A DNA stretch of 64,000 bases from Ananas comosus (GCF_001540865.1 NC_033633.1:8686164-8750163), one strand, 5' to 3'; shown: positions 43,560 to 56,452, counted from the stretch's first letter. Numbers and translations are program-made. The notes: a model not told the origin generated them from the letters alone.

Positions 43560-46060
43560 GATTGCCAAAGTATCTTAGAGCAACTAAAATATACGCTAAT
43601 GATGAGCCCACATCCTTCATCCATGCCAGTTATAGGAAAAGGATTCGTGACTTTTAGTAATACATCACACAGTGGATGGGAAATGCAAATACTTAAGATC
43701 ACGACATTTGCGGAGGTATTAGATCGAGCCAAATGGGCCAAACGCAAGTGAGAACCCCACGTCCAGCAGAAGCGTGAAGATTTGGCCGAGTCTAAGGAAA
43801 AGGGCAAGTAAACTACCAAGGCCGCAGCAGTTAGAGGGGACAAGCACGTTACAAGAAACCCCCGAAGTAACCACGCGCTCAACAGAAGGGAATACGACAG
43901 GACCGCGGTGATGCATTGTGTGCGGCGAAGACTCACACCATCTCGCGCTACAAGCCAAAGTTTGCCAATCGGCAAGTGATACAAACGATGGCCAGAAACC
44001 ACACGACCACTAAATTCCAGACTGCCCGGGATCATTGCAGCCTCACCTGCCCCGTCAATTGCATCGGCGCCGGCGATCCCGACTCACTACGCAGCCAACC
44101 ACACCGACCGCCACGTAGAATGGACGCGCAATTCATGCCACGTCAACCTGAAGTATGACTGCAATAGCCACCGAGCGGACGGGTGTTCGCCGCTCAGGTC
44201 CAAGCTGAAGAACCTGCGGAGGCGAAAGAGCATAACCGTGCGGAAGGTACGGGTCGGGGGACTTAACGAAGGTCGCTCCAGACGCCGTATTTGATACAGC
44301 ATCCCAGCGGGCATCTCGAGGCATACAGTAGATCCATATCGCACGCATGCACGGCATTCTCACAGAGGAGAAGGTGACAAGTCGACCAGTCGAGAGCCAT
44401 GCGTCGACGTTTAACACTTACTCGGAGTGACCGGCACGTCCCATGCAAATAGGCGACTGGATTATGCCTATCCGGACACTGGAACGCCAGAACCCTGAGG
44501 CTTTTGACATCATTCCTCAGCGCCACCGACTGGCGCTCGAAATATCACTACGATGATCGACTGCAAGAGCAAGGTGATCATCTTTGACGTACCGAAACCT
44601 CAAAGACAGGAAGAGTTTCACATATCGGGCTTGTCAAAACTACTGCTTTGTCGCGACGGTGTCAGCGACGAGAGCAAGGATAATAGAGAACAAAGGTTTC
44701 AAGGAATTCGTAGCGACTGTTGTGGAGGTAGAACAAGCAGCTCCAACGTTAGACCAGCTGATCGGCAAAGCGGGAGCTCCCGGAAGTATTTCCCACGGAG
44801 TTGCCAGGGATACCACCAGATCGGGAGATCGAGTTCGTCAAAGACAGCGTTCCTACAACCGCACCAATCTCGAAGGCTCCGTACCGAATGACACCGGCGG
44901 AATTGTAACGAGTAGAGGTAGGCATTACTGCAAAAACTGCCTCATGACAGGGACGGTTGAATTTATCTTCGGCAATGAGAGTATCACCGTATCGGGTATG
45001 CCCCCACTCTCTCTCTCTAACGAACAAGGACGGATCGTTTCCACTCTGCGTGGACTATCGAGTAATTGAACAAAGTCACAATAAAGAACAAGTACCCACA
45101 ACCCAAGATCGAAGACTGGTGCTAATACAGTTGAAAAGGTAAAGCGTGTACTCGAAGATAGATTAGCAATCTCGTACATTATCACCAACTAAAGATCAAG
45201 CCGGAGCATGTACAGAAAACTGCATTTAGTACACGGTATGGACACTACGAACTCACGGTTATGCCATTTGGAATCACGAATGCTCAAGCGGCATTCAGTT
45301 AGATTTAATGAACCGTGTCTTCAAGAACTACTTGGATCAATTTAGCATCCCTGCCCTTAATAAAATCAACAGATTGGCCTATGCTCGTAATGACGAGCAA
45401 CATGCCGAGCACTTGAAGATCAGAACTTCAAGTCCTAAGAGAGGAGAAGCTACTATGCGAAGCGGAAGAAGTGTGACTAAAAGATTCGCAAGGTCGCACT
45501 AATTAGGGAATAAGATTTTCGCGGGCGCAGTAACTGTAGACCCGACAAAAGTCTGAGGCAATCAAGGATTGGCCGCGCACGACAAATATCACAGAGGTCC
45601 CAAGCTAAGTGGGCTTGGCAGGCTAATATAGCCGACAAGAGGAAGGCTTCTCCAAAATAGTGATTCCCCTTACCCGCAGGATCTCAGAAAGGCACCAGGA
45701 GATGCGTTTGGAGCGAAGAATGTGACCGGAGTTGCAAAGAGTGGAAGCAAAGACTGACTTCGACGCCGGTCCTCGCTCTACACGTACATGGGCGAAGACT
45801 TCGTCGTCTACAGTGATGCCCCCTATCTTGGCTTGGGGAGCGTATTGATGCAAAACGGGAAGGTGATTGCCTATGCATCCCGTCAGCTGACAGAGCTATG
45901 AAAAGAACTACCACATCTCATCACTTGGAGCAAAAGACGGAAATAGTAGAACGCGAAACTATAGGACAATAATCATGATTCATCTCATAACACTATTCCT
46001 TGGGCACCAGATGCATTTTGATGAGGGCATCGAATAACTAGTCGGAGTAGTTGGTGGTTT
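43560..46060 (+). pseudogene. Decayed Ty3/gypsy gag-protease-RT-RNase H (plus strand)
   Basis: A second element follows directly. Gag end with a knuckle-like VCGEDSHH at about 43918, then IDCKSKVIIFD of the protease at about 44557, [16 protein letters not shown] of the RT linker near 44790, KDGSF and LCVDY near 45030, [14 protein letters not shown] then [11 protein letters not shown] near 45210-45290, and RNase H FVVYSDAPYLGLG with ASRQLTEL at about 45800-45900. Frames shift many times. The upstream RT fragment and this element may be a nested or tandem pair. Confidence 0.75.
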
Positions 46061-46729
46061 ACTGAGTTTTTCTCATTTTATATTTTATTATAGGACCGTG
46101 TATTATGGGGAGTACAAATGCACGGGACCAGGTTCCGCGACTAAAAACCGCGTGAGCTATGGAAAGATACTGAACGATAGTCAAGCGAGGCCCTTCTTGA
46201 GCAAGGATTTCATCAATGGTGCAACATGGCTTCTTCCTCCACCAAGATTAAGAGCTTTCTAGGAATAAAATGAGCAAATTATATAATATCTTTCTAGGAA
46301 TAATAGTTGGCTTTCAATCTTTCATGTAGATCCACAGAAATTTACACAAGTTGGCCAACTGCTGAAATTGGTAAGCATGAAATGAACAACAAAAGAAAGT
46401 TAAAAAGAGTTACAATGTCTAAATCAAGCATCAGATGCCAAAGAAAATCAATTAGGGATATCGATTCGCAAGGTTACATCATTACAAAGGCAGGGAATGT
46501 TGGGTTATATAGATTCTAGCAGATTCCCTGCAATTATATAGTTAAGCAAAGAAAATGTTAATAGCCCTAAAACACTCATTTAAACACTGTTGGAGCATAT
46601 TGATACAACAGTTTCGTTGAGCTGATAGAACACCAAGTATCCTCAGGAGGAAGAAAAGAATTCCTAAAGACGATGTTTTGTGTACCGATTGGTGGCGATA
46701 GGGAGCAGCAAATCTTGAGATGTGCTCAT
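46061..46729. other. Downstream region of the SAUR gene
   Basis: Holds the SAUR 3' UTR (minus strand) and unassigned sequence, perhaps an LTR remnant of the preceding element. No other gene is seen. Confidence 0.4.
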
Positions 46730-47697
46730 TTATGATGATTCCTCCACCTCTGTGGAATTCCCTTCTACAACAGGATAAGAGAGAAGTATAGGGGGAAAAG
46801 AAAAATTAGATAAGGAATGCTTAGAACCAAAAATGAAATTTTTTTATTTTTCGGAAGCAACCGAATTATATAAATGCTTGCCAAATTTTATCTCCAAATT
46901 CCTACAGGAAAATCTACCTCCTACTTCAATTATGACATTGGAGATCTTCTCTTTTGCCACACTACAGAGCATCTCATTAACATTACTTTTCTAAATAAAG
47001 ATAGTATGCTATTCGATTCATTCATTTTTTTAAAAAATGAACTTAGTTGAAAATGTAAAGTTATTAGACTTTAAACTTGGGTCTTCGGATGCCAACCATT
47101 AAGATTTTTGTTAGTTACGCTAGGAATAGTCGGTCTCATTAGCAATTTTTATCTCTTAGTTTTAGACTCTTAACTTGTATAAAATGTCTCATATCTTAAT
47201 TTCTGTGTAAGAGAGAACAAAAAGAAAGCAAAGAAATTAAGGACAATACCATCATCAATGAGGCCCTGCTTGTGCCTCTCCATGCACTGGAGTATGTACT
47301 TGAATGTCTCGATCTCGCACGGCAGCGTGAGCGCGCCCTTGTGATCAAACCCAAACTCCTCCTCGGCCTTCTCCAGAAGCAGCTTAAACACCGGAAGACC
47401 TAAATAACTCGTCGGTATAACAAACCTCCGCTGCTCTGGCCCCACATACACGGGGCAATACCCCTTGGGAACATCTGGAGGCGGCTCCGGACTTTGGCAG
47501 TTCTCCTCATCTGAGTCGCACCCAACACTGACGCCCTTCAACCGCTTGTCGATAGAAGGAGGGATTCCCAAAGGCTTATTATTACTAGGTTGTTGCTCTT
47601 CCTTTGGGCCGAGAGTGACAGATTGCCACTTTTGGAGAAGCTCTCTGAGTCTTACTATTTGGCGGATCCCTGTTACTTTCCCTCCCTCGTCTCCCAT
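46730..47697 (-). CDS. SAUR-family auxin-responsive protein (two exons)
   Basis: Exon 1 is 47250-47697 and exon 2 is 46730-46764, joined across an intron at 46765-47249 (485 bp). Exon 1 encodes an N-terminal [15 protein letters not shown] helix and the SAUR core: [34 protein letters not shown] and the CMERH end (about residues 78-144). At GLIDD a GT donor (47248-47249) is followed by a pyrimidine-rich tract and a TTGTAG acceptor (46765-46766). The second exon adds [11 protein letters not shown] and a stop, giving 160 residues. This matches the usual acidic C-terminus of the family far better than the hydrophobic read-through tail (to 47170). SAURs inhibit PP2C.D phosphatases and promote auxin-driven cell expansion; that role is family knowledge. 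Most SAUR genes lack introns, so this structure is notable. Confidence 0.88.
46765..47249 (-). other. Intron of the SAUR gene
   Basis: GT donor after GATGATG, AT-rich body, and a CTTCTCTCTTATCCTGTTGTAG-like 3' tract ending in AG. The phase is preserved (codon G|AA). Predicted, not confirmed by transcripts. Confidence 0.8.
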
Positions 47698-50200
47698 GGT
47701 TTGGAAGTGGCTTACTAATGATGATCACCGAACTTAGGGTTTTGGTTCCGACTCGTCGTGATCATTTAGGTCTTCAGGTCCCTAAGCATTCTACTTTGTT
47801 CATGCTGATGATGATAAGAAAGAAAACATATGTTAGAGACGCTGAAGGAGAAGTTGGCCAAAGCCAAGAGATATCTGCAAGTATAAGGCCAAGGTCTAGA
47901 AAAAGAAAGTAAATTGATATATAATTCATGGTAAACTGAATAAGTTTGTGAACCTTTTAACGTATCTGAAATCAAATTTCGCCATGACACACTACAGAGA
48001 ACTAGATAACATACAATAAGATTGTAGCCACTCATAGTACAACTGGAAGAGGAAAAGATGTCATAAAAATGGTGTTATTGATCATCTATCAATTTATACT
48101 GCAACCATTAAAGAGAAAATTGCCAAATTCTCCTTTTCACAAAAAAAGAAGGCGCTAAAACCCTAAAAGATATTGCTTTTGAGACTAACAACTTGTTTGG
48201 GAATGCTTTCCATATGATAGTTACTTCGATGCTTTAAAGCTCCGCAAAATCGAAAATTGCTTTAGAGCTCCTCCACAGCGTGCATGAGAAGCACTCCCAA
48301 AGTACAAAAATAGTCATGTGTAATCTAATATTATACATAACAAATCAATCTGTAGAAACCATAATCTCCTTAGCTTTCGAGCCACTCAAGTAATTGCATG
48401 ACCTATTAACAAATCAATCTATAGAATAATGAATTCCTTAAACAGCTAGATCATTAAAGACCAACCATAGATTGCTGAGAAAGCCTGAATTGAGCTAACA
48501 TGACGGCACATGATTCGGTGCCCTCAAAATCAGAATCTTATAATTTATTCGGAGTTATCACATGAGACTATGGCTAAGAGAAGTCTCCTGCAGTTCTACG
48601 AATTCTGGCGCGTCATGTGAGGTCGGCAGCGAGATCTGTACGGCATGTACTGGTTTATCAGTCTAATGCAGAGGAATTTTTGTTGCGCATCCTTCTTATT
48701 AAACAGAGCATCACATGCAAGCAACCAGAATATACAGATTATGTTAATCATATCACATTCCAGGTTAAATTTTAATTAAACAGTTTCTGCTCAGAGATTT
48801 TATCAGACACTTCTCAAGCAGCGCTTGAATAGTAAGAAATGCTAAGAGAAATGAAACAACGTGATTAGTGTTAAAAATATTTCTAGGTTGTTTCCTATCA
48901 GATTGCTCTTCCACGAGCCCCTGAACTCGCCACAACTGATGTTTGATGGATTAAGTTCTCATCAGTTACCTGTTGTTCTAGCCGAGCGACATGGCGGTTT
49001 TTCTGATTCATATCATGTACGTGAGTAGGGGTGTTTAAAATTAGTTCTAGATGGTTTCCTTATATTCCTATTAAATTAATCTTCTATGTAGCAATTGTAA
49101 ACTAACTTAGATGGGGCTTTGTGCCCCTCAAGAAGGACACTAAACAAAAACTTTTACATGACATTGGTGACAAAGCTAATTAAGCCTACAACAAGCCCAT
49201 AAATCAGGGAAAAGGGAAACCCAAATTACATAATACCATTTACTGGTACTTAATTTCAATATCTAATTGTCAATACATTTATAACAAATGTGCATCTGAA
49301 TAATTTTCCTTTAGGTGCATTTGATTTCAATGATCTATTATAGTTTAGATCTTTGGTGGGATAATATTACAAAGAGTATAATATGTCATATAAAATTCGC
49401 AGATATGAATAATCAATTGAGATTTCCATTAATATTTTCCACATTCATTTATATAAACATCAAAATTGGGTTGCACTATCATACTAATTCAATTGAATAG
49501 ATTGGAAAAATAATAATAAGTCCTAGAAAAATGCAAAAATAAAAAATTTCCAATCTACCAAGATGTAATGTGACAATGTCCAAAATGAATATAGAAAGGA
49601 AACCTTAAAAACAAAATCTATTTCCTCAATAAGTTGGAGTAAAAAAAAAAAAATTTCAGAGAAAAGTAGATAAAAGGAGTCTGATTCAACATTGTTTTTT
49701 ATTAAGGGACTGAATTGAAGCCAAACAAATAAAAAGGAAAAAAAAAAGAAAAGAGACAAATAATAATATGTATATAAATCCATAGATAGGGTTTGTTACC
49801 TTATTCAAGAGGAGAAGCTGCCATTGTAAGAGAGAGAGAAAAATGGAGAGAGACAAAAAGGAGGAGAAAAGAAGATGAGGAGGAGAAGGTGGCGGATTTA
49901 AAAGTTATGTGGAAAATTACTAAAATACCCTTAGTTTTATTTCCTTTTCTCTGTCCGGATCCGAAAGCGTTCTAGCTTCGGATTGCCGAGATCTACGAGG
50001 GCAATTACGGAACGAAGTAAAACGATGGGAGGAACCGCAGAAGGGGAAGGTGGGCCAGGTCAAATGTACACGTGGCAACCTCGTAGGCTGCCACGTTTAC
50101 ATCCTCTCCTAAGGAAGCGGTATAAATTTAAAAATTATATAATAATATTATAATAATAATTATTAGCTGGTGAGTCGATTTAGACAAAATTTTAAATCTT
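47698..50200. other. Region upstream of the SAUR gene, no recognised gene
   Basis: About 2.5 kb of AT-rich intergenic sequence. The near part should hold the SAUR promoter; I could not place TATA or auxin-response elements with confidence. Short ORFs (for example 49523-49783) are low-complexity. Confidence 0.4.
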
Positions 50201-50585
50201 AATTCTCAGTACCGAATAGACTGCGGACTGTTACGTCCCGAGAGACTACAAATACCGTAACACTTAGTGTTGGCCCGATTCAGCCTGATCCTCATCATAG
50301 GCTCGTTGCTAAGAATGGCACGATTCGAAACGAACCTGAGTCATGCCGAGAGAAGATATAAGCCTTGGGGCCAGTACGGCCTGGCCCACTTGATCTGTGA
50401 TGGGCGACATTATCCGATCCGAATTTGAAGCCGAGCCTCTTCTCAGCAAATTTCGGTCCGGATAAATATAGGCCGTGTTGGTCCGACACGACAAACATTA
50501 CACCGCTATTTTTACGTATCTGTCGCGTCGTCAATATGATTCTCTCACACGGCGCGCGCGCGCACACACACACAACAAAACAAGA
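50201..50585. other. Unclassified GC-richer repeat-like sequence with GC/CA dinucleotide runs
   Basis: Short motifs GGCACGATTCG, GGCCTGGCCCA and GGCCGTGTTGG suggest a dispersed repeat. It ends in (GC)n(AC)n at about 50552-50574, just before the N at 50586. No TIR or TSD was found. Confidence 0.35.
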
Positions 50586-50586
50586 N
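50586..50586. other. Contig junction (N)
   Basis: A single N between a dinucleotide repeat and integrase coding sequence; the true neighbours on both sides are unknown. Confidence 0.9.
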
Positions 50587-51381
50587 CAAGAAGCACACCG
50601 ATCTCCATATGCCGATCACCCGGGCGGCACCAAGATGTATCAAGGACTGAAAATGCATTATTGGTGGCCGAGAATGAAAAGTGATAGTGGGCGCTTTGTG
50701 ACGAAGTGCCTAACATGCCAGCAAGTAAAGGCCGAGCGTTGATTTCCAGCGGGAAAGCTTCAAAGCCTACCAATCCCCGTTTGGAAATAGGAGGATATAT
50801 CGATGGACTTAGTGGTCGGCTTGCCTCGCTCAACGGGCGGCCACGATGCAATTTGGGTAATTGTAGACCGATTGACAAAGTCGGCTCACTTCTTGCCGAT
50901 CCGCACCACGTGGTCGGGAGACAAGTTGGCGTAGGTGTATCTTGATAAGATAGTGAGACTGCATGGGGTGCCGAAATCGATCGTGTCGGATCGTGACCCC
51001 CGGTTCACTTCACACTTCTGGAAGAGCCTGCAGGGAGCCCTTGGCACACGGCTCGACTTTAGCACCGCATTTCATCCCCAAACTGATGGGCAAACAGAGA
51101 GAACTATTCAAACTCTGGAGGACATGTTGCGAGCGTGTGTCATCGACTATAAGGGAAGTTGGTGTGACCACCTACCTATGGCCGAGTTCGCCTACAACAA
51201 CAGTTATCACGCTAGTGTGGAGATGGCACCGTTCGAGGCTCTCTATGGGCGGACGTGTCGGTCTCCTATACACTGGAGCGATGTGGGTGCGCTTGCAGAG
51301 TTCGGCCCTGATGTTTTGCGAGAAACGGAGGAGAAAGTCCACCTTGCTCGCAAGAGATTGCTCACGCAAGGTAGGATGTAA
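50587..51381 (+). pseudogene. Integrase remnant of a Tekay-type Ty3/gypsy element
   Basis: Contig F opens in the integrase zinc region (DHPGGTKMYQGL, HYWWPRM, CLTCQQVK). After a frameshift the core follows with the three acidic residues readable: [10 protein letters not shown] near 50797, [12 protein letters not shown] near 50985 and the E of [10 protein letters not shown] near 51090. Coding continues to LLTQGRM and stops at 51379. The C-terminal tail is missing, so there is a deletion before the LTR. No RT or gag lies upstream, because the contig starts here. Confidence 0.85.
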
Positions 51382-51552
51382 GGAAGTGAATTCTCGAAAT
51401 CCGAGGATCGTACTTCATCCAGGATCGACTGACTGTCGAGAGGATACCCTTTGTGGGAGTTAAGAATGTCCAAAACACAAAAAGTGCTTTGGAGTTGAGT
51501 CCGCGAGAGCAAATGGTGCAAATTGCATTTTTGGGTTGATGTTGCTCTCGGG

Positions 51553-51815
51553 GACCGGTCTCTGGAGGTGAGAGACCGGTTCCCTCGGCTGGGTATAGCG
51601 GGGTTGCTTGGTGCAACCGGTCCCTAGCAGGGAGGGACCGGTTCCCGAACGTGGTCCCAGCGAGAAATGCCGAAATTTGGCTAAATCCTGAAAAATCGAG
51701 CTCTCGGGGACCGGTCTCTCAGGCGAGGACCGGTCTCCCGGGGAGAGACCGGTTCCCGAACGCGTGCGCCCGAGGGAGGCTCTCGGGGACCGGTCCCAAG
51801 TCGGGGAGACCGGTC
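51553..51815 (+). repeat. Array of nine ACCGGT-centred motifs in the LTR
   Basis: Nine ACCGGT cores with G-rich or GAGA left arms and TCTC, TCCC or TTCCC right arms, for example GGGACCGGTCTC and GAGACCGGTTCCC. Most are imperfect palindromes. They sit in the presumed U3 region, upstream of the CT-rich leader. Confidence 0.85.
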
Positions 51816-52940
51816 CCTCCGCGCGAAAGCTGCCCAGTGAGGGCTGTGCAATGGATGAAAAGTTGAGGGGTCTAGATGCAAAATGGCCTTTATTAGAGTG
51901 GGCTGAGCCTTCTCTCTCCCTCATACTCATCTCATTTCCCTCTCTCACACTCTCTTTCTCTCTTGCTCTCTCTCTCTAGAAAAGAAAGGAGAAGGAGAAG
52001 AACAAGAAAAAGAGGAAGGAAAAGAAGAGGAAGAACAAGAAGGAGAAGAAGAAGGAGATCAAGAGGAGGGCCTTGGACACTTTCATCTCCCTCTCCTCTT
52101 CTCTTTGGTGTAGCACAAGAGGTAGGCTCTTGAACCCTAGCTTCTAAACTTTGGAGTTTTGGGTTTTTATGCTTTGGAATGGGTCAAATGAACCCTAAGC
52201 ATGCTTCTAAGTAGATCAATCCCATAAATCTAGGGATTTATTAGGTGGTTTGCTATATGTGCAAACCTAGGGCTCCAAAGTGGGGTTTTTGTGAAAGTAT
52301 GAGATTGGTCTCATTTGAAGCCTTGAAAACCCTATTGTTAGGTCACGAATAGCGAGAGCGAAGTCGGTTTCGGCATTCGGCGAGCCGGCGTGAAGTTCTC
52401 GGCAGAACAGGGCCGGGTTAGTGTTGATTTGGGCAAAGAAGGCTAAAGCCTTTTCGTTAAGTTTGCCGAGAAGAATATCCAAAGCCTCTATATCGATTAA
52501 AGGTGGGGGGTGCCATCCCGAAGCTTTCGAACTCCTTTCTATGTCTTAGATTGCATTTAATCTCATCTCTTCATGTTGCCTTATAGGATTGCATAGTAGC
52601 TCCATTCCTTATGCTTTCTAAATGATAACCTAGTGTATTTGGAACGCTTGGTAACTTAGATAGGTGAGGATTGGGTCGGAACGTGGATCCTATGATGTGA
52701 AAGAAAAGAGATGAACCCGATGGGGGTATTGATGACATAGAAAGTAGGGTAAAGTGTTAAAGAACAAACGAGTGGCATCCAAATGTTAAATGATGACGAG
52801 TGGCATTAATGTAGTGTAATGACACTAGAGGTCGATGGACCTAGGGATAGGCGGATCCCTTAGAAAATGCCTTGTGAACAATGAATTTAGAAAAGCTAAA
52901 TAGCATTGTATGAATGTCGGGAACAAATGATCCCGTGGGA

Positions 52941-53090
52941 AATGTTGACTCTATTTGTAGAGCATCCTCACTTGGAGAGGATTTGATTGGGTTGTGGACC
53001 CTAGTTATAGTGCTTCCTCACTTTGAGAGGACTGGATTGGGTAGTTGACCCTAGTGATAGTGTATCCTCACTTGGAGAGGATAGATCTAG
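52941..53090 (+). repeat. Three 50-bp repeats in the LTR
   Basis: TCCTCACTTGGAGAGGA-like segments at 52965, 53015 and 53065, each with a GTTGAC or GTGGACC(C)TAG spacer. Each repeat holds an inverted pair (TCCTC...GAGGA). Confidence 0.85.
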
Positions 53091-54066
53091 TTCACAGTCT
53101 GCGTTTGGGATGGTATAGCCATCCAATCCCCACATGGAGGGGATTGTCGTCGAGTACTCCGGAGTGTCGCGCGACTAGGACCACTTGGAGGTCCGGACCA
53201 CATGGAGGTCCGCAGACGGTCCCGGGCTTGGGTGCACTTGGAGCTCCCTCCCCACTTTGGGATTGAAAGGTGAGTTATGGGCGAGCCCTAGGGCCTCGCC
53301 ACAGATTGGGTAAATGGAAAGGTTAAAGGTTTATTAATGTCATTGAACATTGCTATTCGAACATGGATCGAATTTGTTAGCATGGTAGCAAACCTTTATT
53401 ATATGATGCATGCATTCATATTCATGATTATGGGCATAGTAGCATAGTTTTCCTACTACTGCATTTACAGCTTTCAGATACATATCTATCTATCTATCTG
53501 TTGTTACTTGTGCCCACTTGGACCTAGTGGGGAGATCGGCAGAGTCGGCGGCCGAGCCCATTGGGAACTATGGAAGATAGTTCTCACCCCACTCTATTTC
53601 CAGTGGTAGGTACATGGTTGCCGAGGGAGGACCGCGGCAAGGGCATTGCGCCCGACCAGTAAGACCGTGGTAGTATAGTAGCTTTCCTTTTTGCATTAGT
53701 TCACCTATGTATTGAGAGAGATTCATTGTGGGTGAGGGTTTGGGTGAGCTATGTATTTTGAAATGGAAAATGTATTCATTTAAAGAAAATGATGTAAATG
53801 AAAATGATGGAACTATTGTAATAGTTAGTAAAGTACTCTCTTTATTTCACATGTGTATCTTGTGGATTTGCTTGCTCTTTGTATTGTTGGCACTGGTTGT
53901 GCCCTTGTGGATGTGTATGTTTAGAATTTAATTTTCCTAGGTAAATTCTTGTACACATTCCTATTGTTGAGCCTTGGGCGGATAGGGGAGGTGCTGTCCG
54001 TTCGGCGGCCCGCCGCCGCGGCCGAACCGTGCCAAATTGGTAGTAGTTTCGGGGCGGGGCGTGACA

Positions 54067-54971
54067 CTGTGATTCGTGGATAGTCCACCTACGGATGTAG
54101 CAAGAGATCCCCAAGGCAACCTACATTTTGGGGGGCCACCCTCGAGAGTGGTGTCATGGTAGTAGATAAGTGCAGGCTTGATCGGACCCTCGAGTCGGTC
54201 TTTGGGATTGGGTTTGGATAATGAGCACCTATTAGCTAGTTGATGTATACTTATAAATCTAGCTGATTTATTCTGATCATTAGTGGTATATAGGCATTGT
54301 AGCTGTAGATTTTCTTTCCAATTTTTAGTATTTCATGCTCTACTATTAGTTATAGTTCATTACTTTTTGCCTCTAGTAGGCCTAGTGTGTAGGTCGTCAT
54401 CATTGTTGACAATATCAACTGACTAGTTTTAGTAGTTCTCATGCCCTCTATTGTTTTCTTCCAAAGCCCTCCACCCCTGTTGCTGCGTCTAATCGAGGTA
54501 AAGGAGTTGCGACCTAGTTCCTCCCTACCTATGTTGTTCCTGTTAGAAAAGCACTTTGTAGAGCTATTTTTGAGAGTTGTGCATTATACATACTAGGACT
54601 GGCGAGGCCAGCATGGTCATGTATTTTATTTTTAGCTCTGTGAGGTCACTGATGAATTATTTTGGAATCATGTATGTACAATGGATTACATTATAGTTGT
54701 TAGTAGTTTTAGTTCAGCTCTGATATTTGCTAGCTATAGCCTCTAGTTTGTTTTGTTCATAGGTACTTCTTTCATTTTTGTACACAGGGCTTCCTGTGTA
54801 TGCGGTGGATCTGTTGGCGAGCCCGGATTTCTCCACATCCAGAGTGTGATAGAACTTCTCTATTTCATACTTCGTGGGCTATCTCGTCGATCTCACCTGA
54901 AGTCAGTAATCGTAAGCTCTGATATTGACCACCCTGCTTGAGGATCAATAACCTAATGCTCTGATACTAGT
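54067..54971. other. Sequence with no recognised feature
   Basis: Downstream of the LTR end. It starts CTGTGATTCGTGG and may be retrotransposon-derived, but no domain is readable. Confidence 0.4.
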
Positions 54972-55150
54972 TGTTCAGAAGCTGATACTTGTTCTGACAC
55001 CACTTATTGAAAATTGGATACTTACTTTGATCCCAATTGCTGAGAATTCACAACCCGCTCTAATACTGTCTGTTGTAAATTCAGTACTCGCTCGAGTACT
55101 GATTGTTGGAATTCCGCAACAAAAGCGTCCAATCAACTTAAAGATAAAAT

Positions 55151-56190
55151 GGGGTGTTAGGCATAGCTTTTGAAAAGTGATTTTTGGCTTAATAAAGCGT
55201 TTGACAACCTTGTTTTCAAAATTTGATTATGATTGTTATAATTGGTCCTTTGATTTTCCAAACCCAAATCAGTAAAATGTACTTCTTGAAATCTAATTTT
55301 ATTTTGGACTCGAAAATCAAGTTTGTATTTTAATTTTCGATTCAAAGTTTTAACCTAAATTTAAATTTAATTTTTACTTTTGAAATTTATTTTTGAATTT
55401 TTAAATTTCAACTTTTAAAATTTAAAATTTACAATTTATATATTAAGTTTTAAATTTTAAATTTTAAATTTAGATTTCAAATCTAAAATTCAAAATTTTA
55501 ATATTAATAATTTGAAATTTAAAATTTAAGATAAAATTTCAAATTTCAAATTATATATTTTCATTTCTAAAATTACAAATTTCAATTTTTTAAATTCAAA
55601 TTTAAAATTTAAAATTTTAAATGTAATTTTAAAATATAAGTTTTATTTTTAAATTTTAAATATTCAAATATAAAATATAAAATATAAAATTTAAAATTTA
55701 AAATTTTAAATGTAATTTTAAAATATAAGTTTTATTTTTAAATTTTAAATATTCAAATATAAAATATAAAATATAAAATTTAAAATTTAAAATTTTAAAT
55801 ACTCAAATTTTAAGTTTTAAATTTAAATATCTAAATTTCAAATGTCAAATTTTAAAATTTGATTTTAAATTTGAAATTGAAAATTTATATTTAGCTTTAA
55901 AAATTGAAATTGAAAATTTTAAAATTTGAAATTTACTTTTTAAATTAAAATATTAAAATTTAAATTTTGTCACAAATTTTAAATTTTTATTCAAATTTTA
56001 AATTATTTTGAAAGAAAATTTAGTAAAACTATTATTATATGTAAACATCAAATTATTTTTTGCCAAACAGCTTTACCAATTTACTTCAGAAAATCACTTT
56101 TATCTAAACTCAGTCAAACGCTCTATAGCTTTTAACCAAAGTCAATTCTTCAAACCAAAATCAGTTTTGTAGAAATAATTTTTCCAGAAT
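55151..56190. mobile_element. AT-rich MITE nested in the copia LTR
   Basis: The left side has CATAGCTTTTGAAAAGTGAT then AAAGCGTTTGAC; the right side has the inverse (GTCAAACGCTCTATAGCTTT). The core is almost only AAATTTTAAAT-type sequence. It includes an 89-bp direct duplication (ATGTAATTTTAAAATATAAG at 55621 and 55710). Exact ends are not resolved. Confidence 0.6.
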
Positions 56191-56452
56191 CTAAGGCCAG
56201 CTCATCTTCTCAGCGAAAGCATATACAACTACAAAATAAAGAAAAAAATCTAACAAAAAATATAGGTGAAAAAAGATTCACTAATCAATAGAAGAATTAC
56301 ACCCGAATTTTCTTCTATGCAAAGTAGCTTCAATCTCTAGCACCCATCTCTCGTCTTCTATAAAGTTAGAAGACTTCTCATTTCTCTTATATGCACTTGT
56401 GCACTCAGGGCTTGCAAGCAAGATAAATTCTCTCTCTCACCTCGGCCGTATG

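Larger units (their letters stand above)
51440..54066 (+). mobile_element. 3' LTR of the plus-strand Tekay-type element
   Basis: Follows the integrase and ends GGGGCGTGACA at 54066, the inverse of the TGTCACGCCCC start at 24887. At about 2.6 kb its length fits Tekay/Del LTRs. It contains the ACCGGT array (51553-51815), a GA/CT-rich leader region (51900-52070), 50-bp repeats (52941-53090) and the AGTTCTCACCCCAC segment then TTTCCAGTGG near 53580-53605. The start is uncertain by some tens of bases. Confidence 0.75.

Noticed and set aside
43312..45188. Minus-strand ORFs of 60-165 codons
   Set aside because: They lie opposite recognisable plus-strand gypsy coding (protease, RT, RNase H) and have no domains.
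47170..47249. Read-through C-terminus of the SAUR ORF
   Set aside because: The tail is hydrophobic and unlike the family; splice signals and an in-phase second exon explain the true end better.
49793..49975. Small exon beginning ATGGCAGCTTCTCC on the minus strand with a GT donor near 49801
   Set aside because: The frame stops after seven codons and no further exon could be found; at most a 5' UTR fragment.
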